A stretch of 46,956 nucleotides of DNA from Candidatus Binatia bacterium (GTDB lineage: Bacteria; Vulcanimicrobiota; Vulcanimicrobiia; Vulcanimicrobiales; Vulcanimicrobiaceae), in assembly GCA_035541935.1 (NCBI GenBank), contig DATKMJ010000062.1:1-46956 (forward strand), in the 5' to 3' direction. Positions 8,352-16,697 of this stretch are shown one piece after another (position 1 is the first letter of the stretch; each line of letters opens with the position of its first letter). Made by a program: the position numbers and the translations under genes. The notes beneath the pieces are model-generated. The model was not told the origin of the DNA, ran no database searches, and was given only the letters and a program-made list of their open reading frames with translations.

Positions 8352-9428
8352 TTACGGCGTGTTGCTTTGGCGCGACGCGATCCAGGGGGCGCCGAAGTAG
8401 CGCCAGAGTATCTTGATGAGCGCCGCGACCGGAATCCCGAGGATCAATCCGGGAATGCCGAAGAGCTCTCCGCCCGCGAAGACCGCGAACATCGCGCCGA
8501 TCGGCGAGACGCCGACCGATTGCCCCATGATCTTTGGAACGAGCACGTTGTCGCTGATGCGCGCCATGCCGAACATGATCACCTGCACCCAGACGACCAT
8601 CCACAGCCCCTGCGGCGCGCTCATCGGGACGGCAACGAGCTCGGCGACGAGCATGCCGACGATCGGGATCGCGTAGGCGACGCCCGAGATGATGCCGATG
8701 ATGAGCGAGAACTTGAAGCCGATGATCGCCGTGCCGATCGCGATCACCGCCCCGGTGATCGCGCTGACGATCACCTGCCCCGAGATGTAGTTGCTGAAGA
8801 GATCGGTCACTTCGGCGGAGAGCTTGCGGGCCGTGTCCCGGCGCGACGGCGGAAAGGCCGACGCGAACGTCTCGGCGAGCTGCGTATCGTAGAGCAGGAA
8901 GAAGAACGAGAGAATGATCGCCGAGAAAGCGATGAAGAAGCCGGTCGAGACGTTGACCGCGATCGCTCCGAGCGAGGCGACGGTCGCGCTGACCACCGTC
9001 GAGAGTTGCGTGCCGCTGATCTTGCCGACGTTGAAATCCGAGGTCGGCAACTTCAGCGTCGGGAAGTGCTGGTCGAGCGAAGTCTCCACGCCGATCAGCC
9101 AGTTCTGCGCCATCGCCGCAAACGTCGGGATGTTCTGGGCGAGCAGTTGCGTCTGGTCGATCGCGAGCGGCACGACGATGACGAGGAAGAGCGCGACGAC
9201 GAGCAGCATCGCGGAGAAGACGATCGCGATCGCGAGCCACTTGGGCATCCGCCGTTCGAGCCGCGCCGCCAGCGGCCGTACGCCGAACGCGATGAAGGCC
9301 GCGATCACGAAGACCGCGATCGTCCGCGGGATGTGACGCGCGAACCAGACGGCGAGCGCCACGACCACGATCGCGGCGACGGTGGCAGAGATCCGCCGCG
9401 CCAGGTCGCCGCCTACAGCGTTTTGCAT
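8352..9428 (-). CDS. AI-2E family transporter (PerM/YdiK-like membrane protein)
   Basis: 358 residues with N-terminal paired membrane helices (AVWFARHIPRTIAVFVIAAFIAFG), a soluble mid-region, and the C-terminal block typical of the family (SGVAYAIPIVGMLVAELVAV, ISDNVLVPKIMGQSVGVSPIGAMFAVFAGGELFGIPGLILGIPVAA is split across several helices). The family includes E. coli TqsA and PerM; substrates are mostly unproven (autoinducer-2 export, or ion/proton antiport). The ATG at 9428 lies 16 bases inside the preceding acetyltransferase gene, so the two are translationally linked. A 42-codon proline-rich open stretch without a start continues past the stop in another frame. Confidence 0.88.
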   Translation of the reverse strand: MQNAVGGDLARRISATVAAIVVVALAVWFARHIPRTIAVFVIAAFIAFGVRPLAARLERRMPKWLAIAIVFSAMLLVVALFLVIVVPLAIDQTQLLAQNIPTFAAMAQNWLIGVETSLDQHFPTLKLPTSDFNVGKISGTQLSTVVSATVASLGAIAVNVSTGFFIAFSAIILSFFFLLYDTQLAETFASAFPPSRRDTARKLSAEVTDLFSNYISGQVIVSAITGAVIAIGTAIIGFKFSLIIGIISGVAYAIPIVGMLVAELVAVPMSAPQGLWMVVWVQVIMFGMARISDNVLVPKIMGQSVGVSPIGAMFAVFAGGELFGIPGLILGIPVAALIKILWRYFGAPWIASRQSNTP

Positions 9429-9886
9429 AGGAGCCGGCGTTCGGTTTGGTAGCCGCCGCCCTCGTAGAGCCGGCGCGCGGCCTCGTTATCTTCGGTGACC
9501 ATGAGTGACATATACGGTAAACCCCGCCGCCGGGCCTCATCCTCGGCCGCGGCCAGCAGGGCAGAGCCTATCCCCTCCCGTCTCGCGTCGGGCTCGACGG
9601 CCATGTAGGCGACGAACCCCTGCGGCATGAGCGTAACCTCGTCGGGAAGGTCGTCGAGCAGCATCAGGAAGCCGACCCGCTCGCCGTCTCGGCGGGCGAT
9701 CAACGTGACGTGGGACTGACTCTCCACGAGGTCGCAGAGGCGATCGAAGGCCGCGCGCACGTTTGCTTCGGGGGCGGGGCGCTGCAAACCGACGCTCGAC
9801 ATCGCGCAGCGCCGCCCGAGCTCCGTCACGAACGCGCGGTCGGCCGCTGCCTCATCGCGCTCGCCGGCGCGCACGTCGATCGTCAC
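9413..9886 (-). CDS. GNAT-family N-acetyltransferase
   Basis: 157 residues. The acetyl-CoA site is the usual R/Q-x-x-G-x-G/A: EPDARREGIGSALLAAAEDEARRRG, followed by the conserved N-E-A-A-x-x-L-Y-E motif (DNEAARRLYEGGGYQ). Such enzymes acetylate small amines, antibiotics or protein N-termini; the substrate is not evident. GTG 9886 is chosen because GTGA overlaps the pyrE stop. Its place between pyrE and an AI-2E permease suggests cotranscription with the pyrimidine operon rather than a pathway role. Confidence 0.85.
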   Translation of the reverse strand: MTIDVRAGERDEAAADRAFVTELGRRCAMSSVGLQRPAPEANVRAAFDRLCDLVESQSHVTLIARRDGERVGFLMLLDDLPDEVTLMPQGFVAYMAVEPDARREGIGSALLAAAEDEARRRGLPYMSLMVTEDNEAARRLYEGGGYQTERRLLCKTL

Positions 9887-10458
9887 AGGCGCCGCGATCC
9901 GAGGTCGGCGAGCGGCTCTCCCGCGCGGCACTGCGGACACTCGTCCGCATCGTAGGAGACGATCGGCAGATCGACGAGCGCGTGCACCGGAATTCCGGAG
10001 TCGAGATTCAGCGGCTGCCGCAATACGATCACGCCGACGCCGACGATTTGCGCGCCGCGGCCGCGGACGGCATCGATCGTCTCGCGCAGCGAGAGTCCGG
10101 TCGTCACGACGTCTTCGACGATGAGCGCGCGATCGTGCGGCGAAAGCGCGAAACCGCGCCGAAAGACCGCGACGCCGTTCTCTTTCTCGACGAAGATCGA
10201 CTTCGTTCCGAGCCGGCGCGCGACTTCGTACGCGAGCAAGATGCCGCCGACCGCCGCTCCGACGACGACCGTCGGCTCGAGCGAGCGAAAGCGATCCGCA
10301 ATCGCGGCCGCGACGGGTTCGAGCAGCACCGGATCCTCGAGGATGCGAAACTTCTGCACGAAGCGGTCGCTGTGGCGCCCCGAGCTCAAACGGAAGTGTC
10401 CCTGGAGCAGCGCGCCGCGCTCGGCGAGCGTCGTGCTCAGGTCGAGCTCGGCGCTCAT
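9883..10458 (-). CDS. pyrE: orotate phosphoribosyltransferase
   Basis: Transfers phosphoribosyl from PRPP to orotate giving OMP, fifth step of UMP synthesis. 191 residues. The PRPP-binding motif ALIVEDVVTTGLSL, the LSSGRHSDRFVQKFRIL N-terminal substrate region and the GxxxGGILLAYEVARRLG segment are clear. A C-terminal ECPQCRAGEPL extension with two Cys is seen in many PyrE of this long type. ATG 10458 overlaps the pyrF stop (ATGA). Operon order pyrK-pyrD-pyrF-pyrE. Confidence 0.95.
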   Translation of the reverse strand: MSAELDLSTTLAERGALLQGHFRLSSGRHSDRFVQKFRILEDPVLLEPVAAAIADRFRSLEPTVVVGAAVGGILLAYEVARRLGTKSIFVEKENGVAVFRRGFALSPHDRALIVEDVVTTGLSLRETIDAVRGRGAQIVGVGVIVLRQPLNLDSGIPVHALVDLPIVSYDADECPQCRAGEPLADLGSRRL

Positions 10459-11165
10459 GCGCGTACGGAGATCTCCTCGAGCATCGCGCGGGCGGCGGCG
10501 ACCGGATCCTCCGCTTCGACGATCGGACGCCCGACGACGATGTAATCGGCTCCGGCCGCGACGGCCTCGGCGGGCGTCGTCACGCGCTTCTGATCGCCGT
10601 GAGCGCTGCCCGTCGGGCGAATGCCGGGCGTGAGCGTGAGAAAATCCTCGCCGAAGAAGCGCTTGAGGTCGCGCACCTCGCGAGCGCTGCAGACGACGCC
10701 CGAACAGCCCGCATCGCGCGCGAGCGCAGCCAAACGAATCGCGTTCTCGCCCGGCCCTCCCTGCAGGCCCAACTCGTTGAGATCCTCGGGCGCGATGCTC
10801 GTGAGGAGCGTCACCGCGAAGACGTGCGGCGCCTCGATGCCGAGCTCGGCCGCGCGTTCCTGCGCGGCGTCGACCGCCGCGCGCATCATCTCGAGCCCGC
10901 CGAGCGCGTGGACGTTCACGAGGTGCACGTTCGGCCGGACGAGCTGCGCCATCGCGGCGCCGACGGTGCGCGGGATGTCGTGCAGTTTCGCGTCCACGAA
11001 GACGCGCACGTCGCGCGCCTCGCAATACGTGAGAATCCGCTGCGGATAACCGCAGAGGGCCTCGAGGCCGATTTTCAGGATGACGTCGAGCTCGTAGAGT
11101 CGGTCCACGAGCGCCTCGGCCGCCTCGGCGCTCGGCACGTCGAGGGCGACGATCAGCTGGGCCAT
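10455..11165 (-). CDS. pyrF: orotidine 5'-phosphate decarboxylase
   Basis: Decarboxylates OMP to UMP. 236 residues, short type I family. LIVALDVPS at the N-terminus, FVDAKLHDIPRTV with the catalytic Lys/Asp, GCSGVVCSAREV and the phosphate-binding TPGIRPTG and YIVVGRPI are all present. ATG 11165 has AAGGAGACGAAGG just upstream and lies four bases after the pyrD stop; the longer open frame upstream would run inside pyrD and is rejected. Confidence 0.96.
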   Translation of the reverse strand: MAQLIVALDVPSAEAAEALVDRLYELDVILKIGLEALCGYPQRILTYCEARDVRVFVDAKLHDIPRTVGAAMAQLVRPNVHLVNVHALGGLEMMRAAVDAAQERAAELGIEAPHVFAVTLLTSIAPEDLNELGLQGGPGENAIRLAALARDAGCSGVVCSAREVRDLKRFFGEDFLTLTPGIRPTGSAHGDQKRVTTPAEAVAAGADYIVVGRPIVEAEDPVAAARAMLEEISVRA

Positions 11166-11169
11166 GCTC

Positions 11170-12129
11170 TCAACCTTCGTCTCCTTCGTATTGATGCGGG
11201 GTCGCGAACCCGTGGTTTGCCTTACCGACAATCGCGTCGATTCCCGCGAGGTTGCGGCGAGCGAGATACGCCTGCAGCTCGTCCGCAATGCGCTCGGGAA
11301 TGCGCGGATCGGTGAAATTTGCCGTTCCGATCGAGATCGCGCTCGCACCTGCCAAGAAGAATTCGAGTGCGTCGGTGACGTTCTCGATGCCTCCCTGACC
11401 GACGATCGGAATCTTCACCGCCTGCGCGACCTCGTAGACGGCGAGCACCGCGATCGGCCGTATCGCGGCGCCCGAGAGGCCGCCGGTGACGTTGCCCAAT
11501 CGCGGCCGCCACGTCTCGACGTCGATCGCCATGCCGCGCACGGTGTTGATCACCGCGAGCGCGTCGGCGCCGGCGGCTTCGGCCTCACGCGCGATGGTCG
11601 CGATGTCGGTGACGTTCGGCGAGAGTTTGACGATCAGCGTCTTGCCGGTCGTCGCCCGGGCCGCGCGCACGACCGCGGCGGTCAAGTCCGGATAGCAGCC
11701 GAAGGTCTCGCCCTCGCTCGCGACGTTCGGACAGGAGACGTTCAGCTCGACGGCCGCGATCTCGGGGCGCGCAGCGAGCCGCTCGCAGACGTACGCGTAA
11801 TCCTCGACGGAGAACGCGGCGACGCTTCCCACGAGCTTGCAGGGGCGCTTTGCATACTTGTGGAGCTCGTGCTCGAGGTACCAATCGAGGCCGGGGTTCT
11901 GCAGGCCGATCGCGTTGAGCATGCCGGCGGGCGTGTGGACGATGCGCGGCGTCGGATTCCCCAGACGCGGCAGGCGGGTCACGCTCTTGAGGACGATGGC
12001 GCCGATCTTCGAGAGATCGGCGAACGGAGCGAACTCTTCACCGGTGCCGTAGCAGCCGCTGCCCATCAGGGTGGGGTAGGGCAGCTCGAGGCCGCCGATC
12101 TTCGTCGCCAGGCTGGGAGAGACGCTCAC
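11170..12129 (-). CDS. pyrD: dihydroorotate dehydrogenase, class 1B catalytic subunit
   Basis: FMN enzyme oxidising dihydroorotate to orotate; class 1B members form a heterotetramer with PyrK and pass electrons to NAD+. 319 residues. Catalytic Cys133 is in ELNVSCPN, the FMN-phosphate site is [18 protein letters not shown] and the substrate Asn region [10 protein letters not shown] is present. GTG start at 12129 overlaps the pyrK stop (GTGA), and pyrK is directly upstream, which identifies the B class. Confidence 0.95.
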   Translation of the reverse strand: MSVSPSLATKIGGLELPYPTLMGSGCYGTGEEFAPFADLSKIGAIVLKSVTRLPRLGNPTPRIVHTPAGMLNAIGLQNPGLDWYLEHELHKYAKRPCKLVGSVAAFSVEDYAYVCERLAARPEIAAVELNVSCPNVASEGETFGCYPDLTAAVVRAARATTGKTLIVKLSPNVTDIATIAREAEAAGADALAVINTVRGMAIDVETWRPRLGNVTGGLSGAAIRPIAVLAVYEVAQAVKIPIVGQGGIENVTDALEFFLAGASAISIGTANFTDPRIPERIADELQAYLARRNLAGIDAIVGKANHGFATPHQYEGDEG

Positions 12130-12950
12130 CAGCGAAGCTCGTCCGCCCAGAATACCGGCCCCTCCTTACAGACGCGCGCGTAGACGACGTCGCTGCCGCC
12201 GAGCGTCGCGGGTGGGAATCCCGGCGCCTGCGCGCTCGTCCCCGCGAGCGGAACGACGCAACCCCAACAGCCGCCGACGCCGCATCCGAAGGTCTCTTCG
12301 AGCGAGAGCTGCGCGCGCACCCCGAGCTCCATCGCGATTCGCGCGACGCCGCGCAGCATCGGCGACGGGCCGCACGCGTAGATGATCTGCGGCTTCTGCG
12401 CGCGCGCCAGCGCGTCCGTGATGAAGCCGCTTTCGCCGCGCGTTCCGTCATCGGTCGTCACGATCAATTCGCAGCCGGCATCGGCAAAGCGTTGCGCATC
12501 GACGAGCAACTCCGCCGTGCGCGCACCGTAGAAGAGACGCACTCGCGCTCCGGCGCACACGAGCCGCTGCGCGCAGAGCAGCACCGATGCGATGCCGACG
12601 CCGCCCGCCACGATCGCGACGTCCCGCTCGCCGCCGGAGCAATCGAAGCCGTTGCCGAGCGGACCGACGACGTCGAGCCGATCGCCGTCGCGCAGCTCGG
12701 CCAGCTCGTGCGTGCGCTTGCCCGTCACGAAGAAGAGCAGGCTCGCGAGCTTGCCTTCCGCTTCGTAGACGGCAAGCGCGGTAGCGGCCGTCTCCCCGCT
12801 CGGCGGTATCGCCATCACGTATTGGCCGGGCTGCGTCGCGGCCGCCAGCTGCGGCGCATCGAGCGACAAGAGCACCACGCCCGGCGCGAGAACTCGGCGT
12901 TGGAGCACCGTTGTCTCGTGAACGCCTGCGTGCAGGTCGAGCGTCGGCAT
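12126..12950 (-). CDS. pyrK: dihydroorotate dehydrogenase electron transfer subunit
   Basis: FAD and [2Fe-2S] partner of PyrD that delivers electrons to NAD+. 274 residues. N-terminal ferredoxin-reductase FAD barrel (PGQYVM), then the NAD domain (VAIVAGGVGIASVLL, RVRLFYGARTAELL, IYACGPSPML) and the C-terminal Cys cluster GCGVGGCWGC ... YARVCKEGPVF for the iron-sulfur centre. ATG 12950 is preferred; an in-frame GTG at 13001 would add 17 residues rich in Lys/Asn unlike the family. First gene of the pyr run; no clear attenuator is visible upstream. Confidence 0.93.
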   Translation of the reverse strand: MPTLDLHAGVHETTVLQRRVLAPGVVLLSLDAPQLAAATQPGQYVMAIPPSGETAATALAVYEAEGKLASLLFFVTGKRTHELAELRDGDRLDVVGPLGNGFDCSGGERDVAIVAGGVGIASVLLCAQRLVCAGARVRLFYGARTAELLVDAQRFADAGCELIVTTDDGTRGESGFITDALARAQKPQIIYACGPSPMLRGVARIAMELGVRAQLSLEETFGCGVGGCWGCVVPLAGTSAQAPGFPPATLGGSDVVYARVCKEGPVFWADELRW

Positions 12951-13007
12951 ACGTGTAGGTATTTTCTGCAAATTCTTAGAAAAATCTCTGGAAATCGCCA
13001 CACTCCC

Positions 13008-13036
13008 TTGCGACGGGAGCCGTTATACTGTATAGA
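13008..13036 (+). promoter_or_regulatory. sigma70-type promoter of the 46-residue protein gene
   Basis: -35 TTGCGA (13008-13013), 17-bp spacer, -10 TATAGA (13031-13036); an overlapping TATACT (13024-13029) could serve as an alternative -10. The start codon is 34 bases downstream. Confidence 0.55.
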
Positions 13037-13069
13037 GAGCGTAAATACAAGGGAAAGGAGGGTCCGCAG

Positions 13070-13210
13070 ATGGCAGGTCTCATCGTCTTCAAATCGCTAG
13101 CCGACGCACTTAGAGCGGGCTATCAGGTTTACGATCGGACTGCTGACGGATATCTGGTCAGGACTCGCACGGCCGCGGGCTGGGCCATGGCTTTGGTCTC
13201 CTGTAAGTAG
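13070..13210 (+). CDS. small conserved-looking protein, 46 residues
   Basis: Begins MAGLIVFKSLADALRAGYQV and ends WAMALVSCK. ATG 13070 has a very strong ribosome binding site (GGAAAGGAGGG, 13052-13062), a good promoter upstream and a strong hairpin 21 bases after the stop, so it is a self-contained, probably highly expressed transcription unit. The sequence predicts a helix (SLADALRAGY) then two or three beta strands (YQVYDRT, GYLVRTRT, GWAMALV), like a miniature alpha/beta fold or a single domain of a DNA- or ligand-binding protein. I recall near-identical proteins in Eremiobacterota genomes but no function. It is diverged from pyrK. Confidence 0.85.
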   Translation: MAGLIVFKSLADALRAGYQVYDRTADGYLVRTRTAAGWAMALVSCK

Positions 13211-13230
13211 CATCGTTATTCTGTAAATGA

Positions 13231-13262
13231 TAATGCCGCCGGTCAACCGACCGGCGGCATTA
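13231..13262. terminator. bidirectional hairpin terminator
   Basis: Perfect 14-bp stem TAATGCCGCCGGTC / GACCGGCGGCATTA with a 4-nt AACC loop, between two convergent genes. Poly-T tracts are weak on both sides (CTATCTTC on plus, ATCATTT on minus), so it may be only partly rho-independent. Confidence 0.75.
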
Positions 13263-13284
13263 CTATCTTCGCTCGAGCGCCGCT

Positions 13285-13881
13285 TCAGCTGCGATAATCC
13301 GGAGGCGAAGCGGGCTTTTCGATCTCCGGGGTTGGTCCGGGTCTCCACCCGCCATACGTCGGTCCCGGCGGCGGCGCGCTTCCGGCGGCGCTCGTCGGCG
13401 CTCCCGGCGCACCGCTGCTCGGCCCGAAACTCTGCCGGGCCGCGGGCGGTCCGAAGCTCGCTCCGCTCAGCACCGCGCCGATGATCTGCGCGATTCCGAC
13501 GAAGAGCGGGATCAGGCCGCCGAGCAACCACGGGCCGTAGACGTAGCGTCCGTCCCCGTGATACCCGATGAAGCCGAGGCCGATGAGGAGGGCAAAGCCG
13601 ATGCAGGCGACCTGGATGCCCCGCCGCAGCTGCTGCTGCGCGTAGAAGTCGTGCTCGAAGCCGTACTGATTCGGCTGGCCCTGCGGCATCGCGCCGGGCG
13701 CCCATCCATACTTCATCGCGCGCCGCATCTCGCGCCAGTTCGGCGGCGGGACGATCCCGCGCCGGAGCATCTCCATGCGTTCCTGGTGCGCGAAGACGCG
13801 CGAGACAATGAAAGCTGCGATCGGCGCTCCGAAGATCACGATGATCGCTACGAGGGGGATAATGTCGCTATAGTCCGTCAC
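13285..13881 (-). CDS. membrane protein, three helices and Pro-rich tail (DUF6249-like layout)
   Basis: 198 residues. One helix at the N-terminus (IIPLVAIIVIFGAPIAAFIV), a short basic amphipathic stretch containing ERMEMLRRGIVPPPNW, then two closely spaced helices (VACIGFALLIGLGFIGY, WLLGGLIPLFVGIAQIIGAVL) and about 55 residues rich in Pro, Gly and Ala. The 'ERMxMLRRG' segment after the first helix is typical of a widespread family of small membrane proteins that often sits beside ECF sigma factors and DUF4097 proteins. It overlaps the upstream DUF4097 gene by 14 bases. Function unknown. Confidence 0.7.
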   Translation of the reverse strand: MTDYSDIIPLVAIIVIFGAPIAAFIVSRVFAHQERMEMLRRGIVPPPNWREMRRAMKYGWAPGAMPQGQPNQYGFEHDFYAQQQLRRGIQVACIGFALLIGLGFIGYHGDGRYVYGPWLLGGLIPLFVGIAQIIGAVLSGASFGPPAARQSFGPSSGAPGAPTSAAGSAPPPGPTYGGWRPGPTPEIEKPASPPDYRS

Positions 13882-14794
13882 TTTGGGTCACTCCATTGGT
13901 GAGAATGTGGATCGATCCGTCGGCCGTTGCCACCTTCATGCTGCCGGTGCCGGCGCCGAGACGGATCGTGCGCTGCGCGGAGTCGTCGCGGTCGATCGAG
14001 GTGCCGTCGACCGAGATTCTGCCGTCGCGCGTCGAGGCGTCGACGGTTAGGTCTGAGTTCGGCGCGAACTTCAACTGAATCGAGCCGTCGCCGGTCTGCA
14101 GCGTTCCGTCCGTAGTGACGCCGAGGTCGTCGGCCTCGATCCGTCCGTCGCTGGTGCTGGCGTCGAGCGAGGTCACGGCGACGTTGTCGAGCGTGATGTG
14201 CCCGTCGTTCGAGCGAAGCGTCAGACGATCGCCGCGCACGTTGGTCGCCTTAATGTAGCCGTCGTCGCTGCGCGCTTCGACGGTGCCCTGCAGATCGGTC
14301 AGCGTCACGTGGCCGTCCACCGAGTGGACGCTCACGCCGCCGTTGACGCCGAAGACCTCGGCGCCAGAGGCTTTCTCGATCTCGAGGCGCGCGCCGGCGG
14401 GTATGTCCACCTGGATCGCCTGCGTGCTGAAGCCGAAGATTTCTATCGAGAGCCTTCCGTTACCGGGGCGCTCGATGCGTACGCCGTCGGGCGTGCGCGT
14501 CACGTGCAGCTGCGGATATTTTCCGCTCGAGTAGACGGCGCCGTGCATCTCGGTGAGATCGCGCACGTGGATCAAGCCGTCGTTCGAGAGCCCGACGCGG
14601 ACGCGCGACTCCGGATCGTCGATGACGACGTGGGGGGAGGCGCCGGCCTCGACCGGCGCGATCGTTGCGGCGCTGAAGTCGACGCGCTGCATGCTCGAGG
14701 CGAACGAAGCGCCGCCGCCGACCGAGTAGATCGCCAATCCGACGATCAGCACTTCGGCGGCAACGAGCATTCCGACGACTGAGGCGCGCGACAT
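13868..14794 (-). CDS. DUF4097 family beta-strand repeat protein, membrane anchored
   Basis: 308 residues. A single N-terminal helix (VVGMLVAAEVLIVGLAIYSV) anchors an extracytoplasmic domain made of repeated short strands: VHSVDGHVTLTDLQG, VEARSDDGYIKATNV, LTLRSNDGHITLDNV, DASTSDGRIEADDL, LQTGDGSIQLKF, DASTRDGRISVDG. This SxDGxI ladder defines DUF4097 (LiaG-like) right-handed beta-helices linked to envelope-stress operons. It is diverged from the ECF sigma gene by about 245 bases, and a second DUF4097-like protein ends the sigma operon. Confidence 0.85.
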   Translation of the reverse strand: MSRASVVGMLVAAEVLIVGLAIYSVGGGASFASSMQRVDFSAATIAPVEAGASPHVVIDDPESRVRVGLSNDGLIHVRDLTEMHGAVYSSGKYPQLHVTRTPDGVRIERPGNGRLSIEIFGFSTQAIQVDIPAGARLEIEKASGAEVFGVNGGVSVHSVDGHVTLTDLQGTVEARSDDGYIKATNVRGDRLTLRSNDGHITLDNVAVTSLDASTSDGRIEADDLGVTTDGTLQTGDGSIQLKFAPNSDLTVDASTRDGRISVDGTSIDRDDSAQRTIRLGAGTGSMKVATADGSIHILTNGVTQSDGL

Positions 14795-14930
14795 CGTTAG
14801 AGCCGCGGGCCCCAGCCGTCAAAGGTAGGCCGCAACGATTGCGCGGAGTTCCGCTCCTCGTTGGGCATCGTCGGGAGCGCCGGCCGAGGCCGGGCGCCGC
14901 CGGGAAGGGTTTTGTTCGGGATCTTGGTCA

Positions 14931-14959
14931 TTTGCGGGTTCTGCCTCCGTGGAAGTTCC
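14931..14959 (-). promoter_or_regulatory. possible ECF-sigma promoter reading to the DUF4097 gene
   Basis: On the minus strand GGAACTT (14953-14959) is followed after about 16 bases by CGCAAA, loosely like the GGAACTT-N15/16-cGTcta of ECF-dependent promoters. It would give a leader of about 130 bases. The -10 match is poor, so this is only a candidate. Confidence 0.25.
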
Positions 14960-14987
14960 TGCCCTAGCTACGGGGAGCCGGGGCTCA

Positions 14988-15011
14988 TGTTTCGGTCGCC
15001 CGGCCGAAACA
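14988..15011. repeat. inverted repeat upstream of the ECF sigma gene
   Basis: Perfect 8-bp arms TGTTTCGG (14988-14995) and CCGAAACA (15004-15011) with an 8-nt GC-rich spacer, ending 28 bases before the sigma factor GTG. Could be an operator or a leader hairpin. Confidence 0.5.
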
Positions 15012-15039
15012 ATCGGGGGGTCGCGCGCGTAAGACGGGC

Positions 15040-15624
15040 GTGCCGGCACTCTTGGCCGAGGCTCCGCGGCCTGCGGTGAGAGCGGAGCCGGAAGACGGTG
15101 AACTGGTGGCGAGGACCCTTCGGGGCGACTCCGAGGCCTTCGCCACGCTCGTGGAGCGGTACGACCGAGCCGTCTATCATCTTTCGTATCGCACGCTGCA
15201 CGACGTCGAGGAGGCTCGCGATGCAACCCAAGAGGCGTTCTTCAAAGCCTTCCGCAGCCTGCGGACGTTCAAGCCCGGCTCGAAATTCTCGACCTGGATC
15301 TTCGCAATCGCCTACCACGCATGCTGCGACCGGCTCAACCGGCGCAAGCGCTACGCGGGCGATGAACTCCCCGATCGCGCCGACCCGGCGCCCGGCCCGG
15401 AGCACCAGGTGATCGCCCTCGACGAAGCGTCGCGCCTGCGCGCCGCCATAGAAGCCCTTCCCGAGAAGTACCGGACGGTGGTGACGCTTTTCCACTTACA
15501 GGGACGGCAGTACGACGAGATCGCAACGGTGCTCGGATTGCCGATGGGAACGGTAAAGACGCATTTGTTTCGCGCGAAGGAGCAGCTACGCAGGCTTCTC
15601 GGCGGAATGGAGGTAACGGAATGA
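15040..15624 (+). CDS. ECF-type RNA polymerase sigma factor (RpoE-like)
   Basis: 194 residues. Region 2 (FATLVERYDRAVYHLSYRTLHDVEEARDATQEAFFKAFRSL then FSTWIFAIAYHACCDRLNRRKR) and region 4 (LPEKYRTVVTLFHLQGRQYDEIATVLGLPMGTVKTHLFRAKEQLR, in parts) are complete, with the D-A-T-Q-E-A-F core-binding helix and the region-4 helix-turn-helix. It directs RNA polymerase to stress or envelope genes. GTG start at 15040. Its stop overlaps the next gene's ATG, the usual arrangement for a sigma/anti-sigma pair. Confidence 0.92.
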   Translation: MPALLAEAPRPAVRAEPEDGELVARTLRGDSEAFATLVERYDRAVYHLSYRTLHDVEEARDATQEAFFKAFRSLRTFKPGSKFSTWIFAIAYHACCDRLNRRKRYAGDELPDRADPAPGPEHQVIALDEASRLRAAIEALPEKYRTVVTLFHLQGRQYDEIATVLGLPMGTVKTHLFRAKEQLRRLLGGMEVTE

Positions 15625-15998
15625 TGAGTATGGACGAGCTGGAGCGCGCGATCTGCGATCTCCCGCTGGAGGAGCCTCCGGCGGGGATGCGTGCCTCTAT
15701 CTTGCTTGCGACGGCCTACAGGCCGGCGCCAGCCTTCTCATTCCTCGATCTCGCCGCGCTCGGAGCGATGGGGGCGATCGCCCTCTGGATGGTCGTGCTC
15801 CTCGTGCTCGGCGGCGGTTCGCTCTTCGTCCACACGCTCGAGACGATCGGCGCGACGCTCTCGCGCGCACTCTCGAACGGCGCGACCCTTGCGTGGCTCG
15901 CGGCCGGCGGCGCGACCGCGCTCTGGCTGACACTTTTCACCGGATCTCAACCAATCGCGCTGGCCCCGCACAGGTCTGAGAGGCGGACTGGACGATAA
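15621..15998 (+). CDS. small membrane protein, candidate anti-sigma factor
   Basis: 125 residues. A short acidic N-terminal cytoplasmic part ([20 protein letters not shown]) is followed by two hydrophobic helices (LAALGAMGAIALWMVVLLVL and LAWLAAGGATALWLTLF). ATGATG overlaps the sigma stop, with a good GGAGGT site six bases upstream, indicating coupled translation. No zinc-binding anti-sigma motif (HxxxCxxC) is present, so the anti-sigma role rests on position, size and topology only. A short 8-base gap precedes the response regulator. Confidence 0.6.
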   Translation: MMSMDELERAICDLPLEEPPAGMRASILLATAYRPAPAFSFLDLAALGAMGAIALWMVVLLVLGGGSLFVHTLETIGATLSRALSNGATLAWLAAGGATALWLTLFTGSQPIALAPHRSERRTGR

Positions 15999-16007
15999 TG
16001 CATCTTC

Positions 16008-16697
16008 ATGGAGAAGCACGCGCAGGAGCGACGTCCCTATAGAGTCCTCGTCATCGAGGACGACGCGGCCATCAGCCGCGTTCTTCAGCTCGAGCTAGAG
16101 CACGAGCGTTACGAGGTCGACGTCGCGCGCGACGGCCTGTCCGGCCTAGAGAAAGCGCTCAAAGAACCCGATCTCGTCATCCTCGACTTGATGCTTCCGC
16201 GCATGGACGGCATCGAAGTCTGCAAACGTATCCGCGCGAAGAGCCGCGTGCCGATCATCATGCTCACCGCGCGCGATCGCGTCCCCGATCGCGTCGAGGG
16301 CCTCGACGTCGGCGCGGACGATTACGTCACGAAGCCTTTCTCTACCGAGGAGCTGCTGGCGCGGGTTCGCGCCCGCCTGCGCGAGCGCACGCCCGTCGGC
16401 AACGTCATCGAGTATCGCGACGTCGTGATGGACCGGGATCGTCACGAGGTTCACCGCGGCGGACAGCCGATCACGCTGACCGCCAAGGAGTACGCGCTCC
16501 TCGAGTATCTTCTGCTCCACCGCAACAAGGTGCACACCCGCGACGAGCTCTTCAACGGCGTCTGGGGGAGCGATTTCCTCGGCGACTCCAATCTCATTGA
16601 CGTCTACATCCGCTACCTGCGCGGCAAGATCGACGACGGATTCGAAGACAAGCTGATCACCACCGTACGAGGCGTCGGCTACACGATCAAGGATTGA
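16008..16697 (+). CDS. OmpR/PhoB-family response regulator
   Basis: 229 residues. Receiver domain with acidic pocket EDD (17-19), phosphoacceptor Asp60 in VILDLMLPRMDG, and Lys109 in TKPF; then a winged-helix domain (about 135-228) ending HTRDELFNGVW ... LRGKIDD ... TTVRGVGYTIKD. It activates or represses genes upon phosphorylation by the kinase encoded downstream. The gene sits in the same run as the ECF sigma pair, so the two signalling devices may be coexpressed. Confidence 0.95.
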   Translation: MEKHAQERRPYRVLVIEDDAAISRVLQLELEHERYEVDVARDGLSGLEKALKEPDLVILDLMLPRMDGIEVCKRIRAKSRVPIIMLTARDRVPDRVEGLDVGADDYVTKPFSTEELLARVRARLRERTPVGNVIEYRDVVMDRDRHEVHRGGQPITLTAKEYALLEYLLLHRNKVHTRDELFNGVWGSDFLGDSNLIDVYIRYLRGKIDDGFEDKLITTVRGVGYTIKD

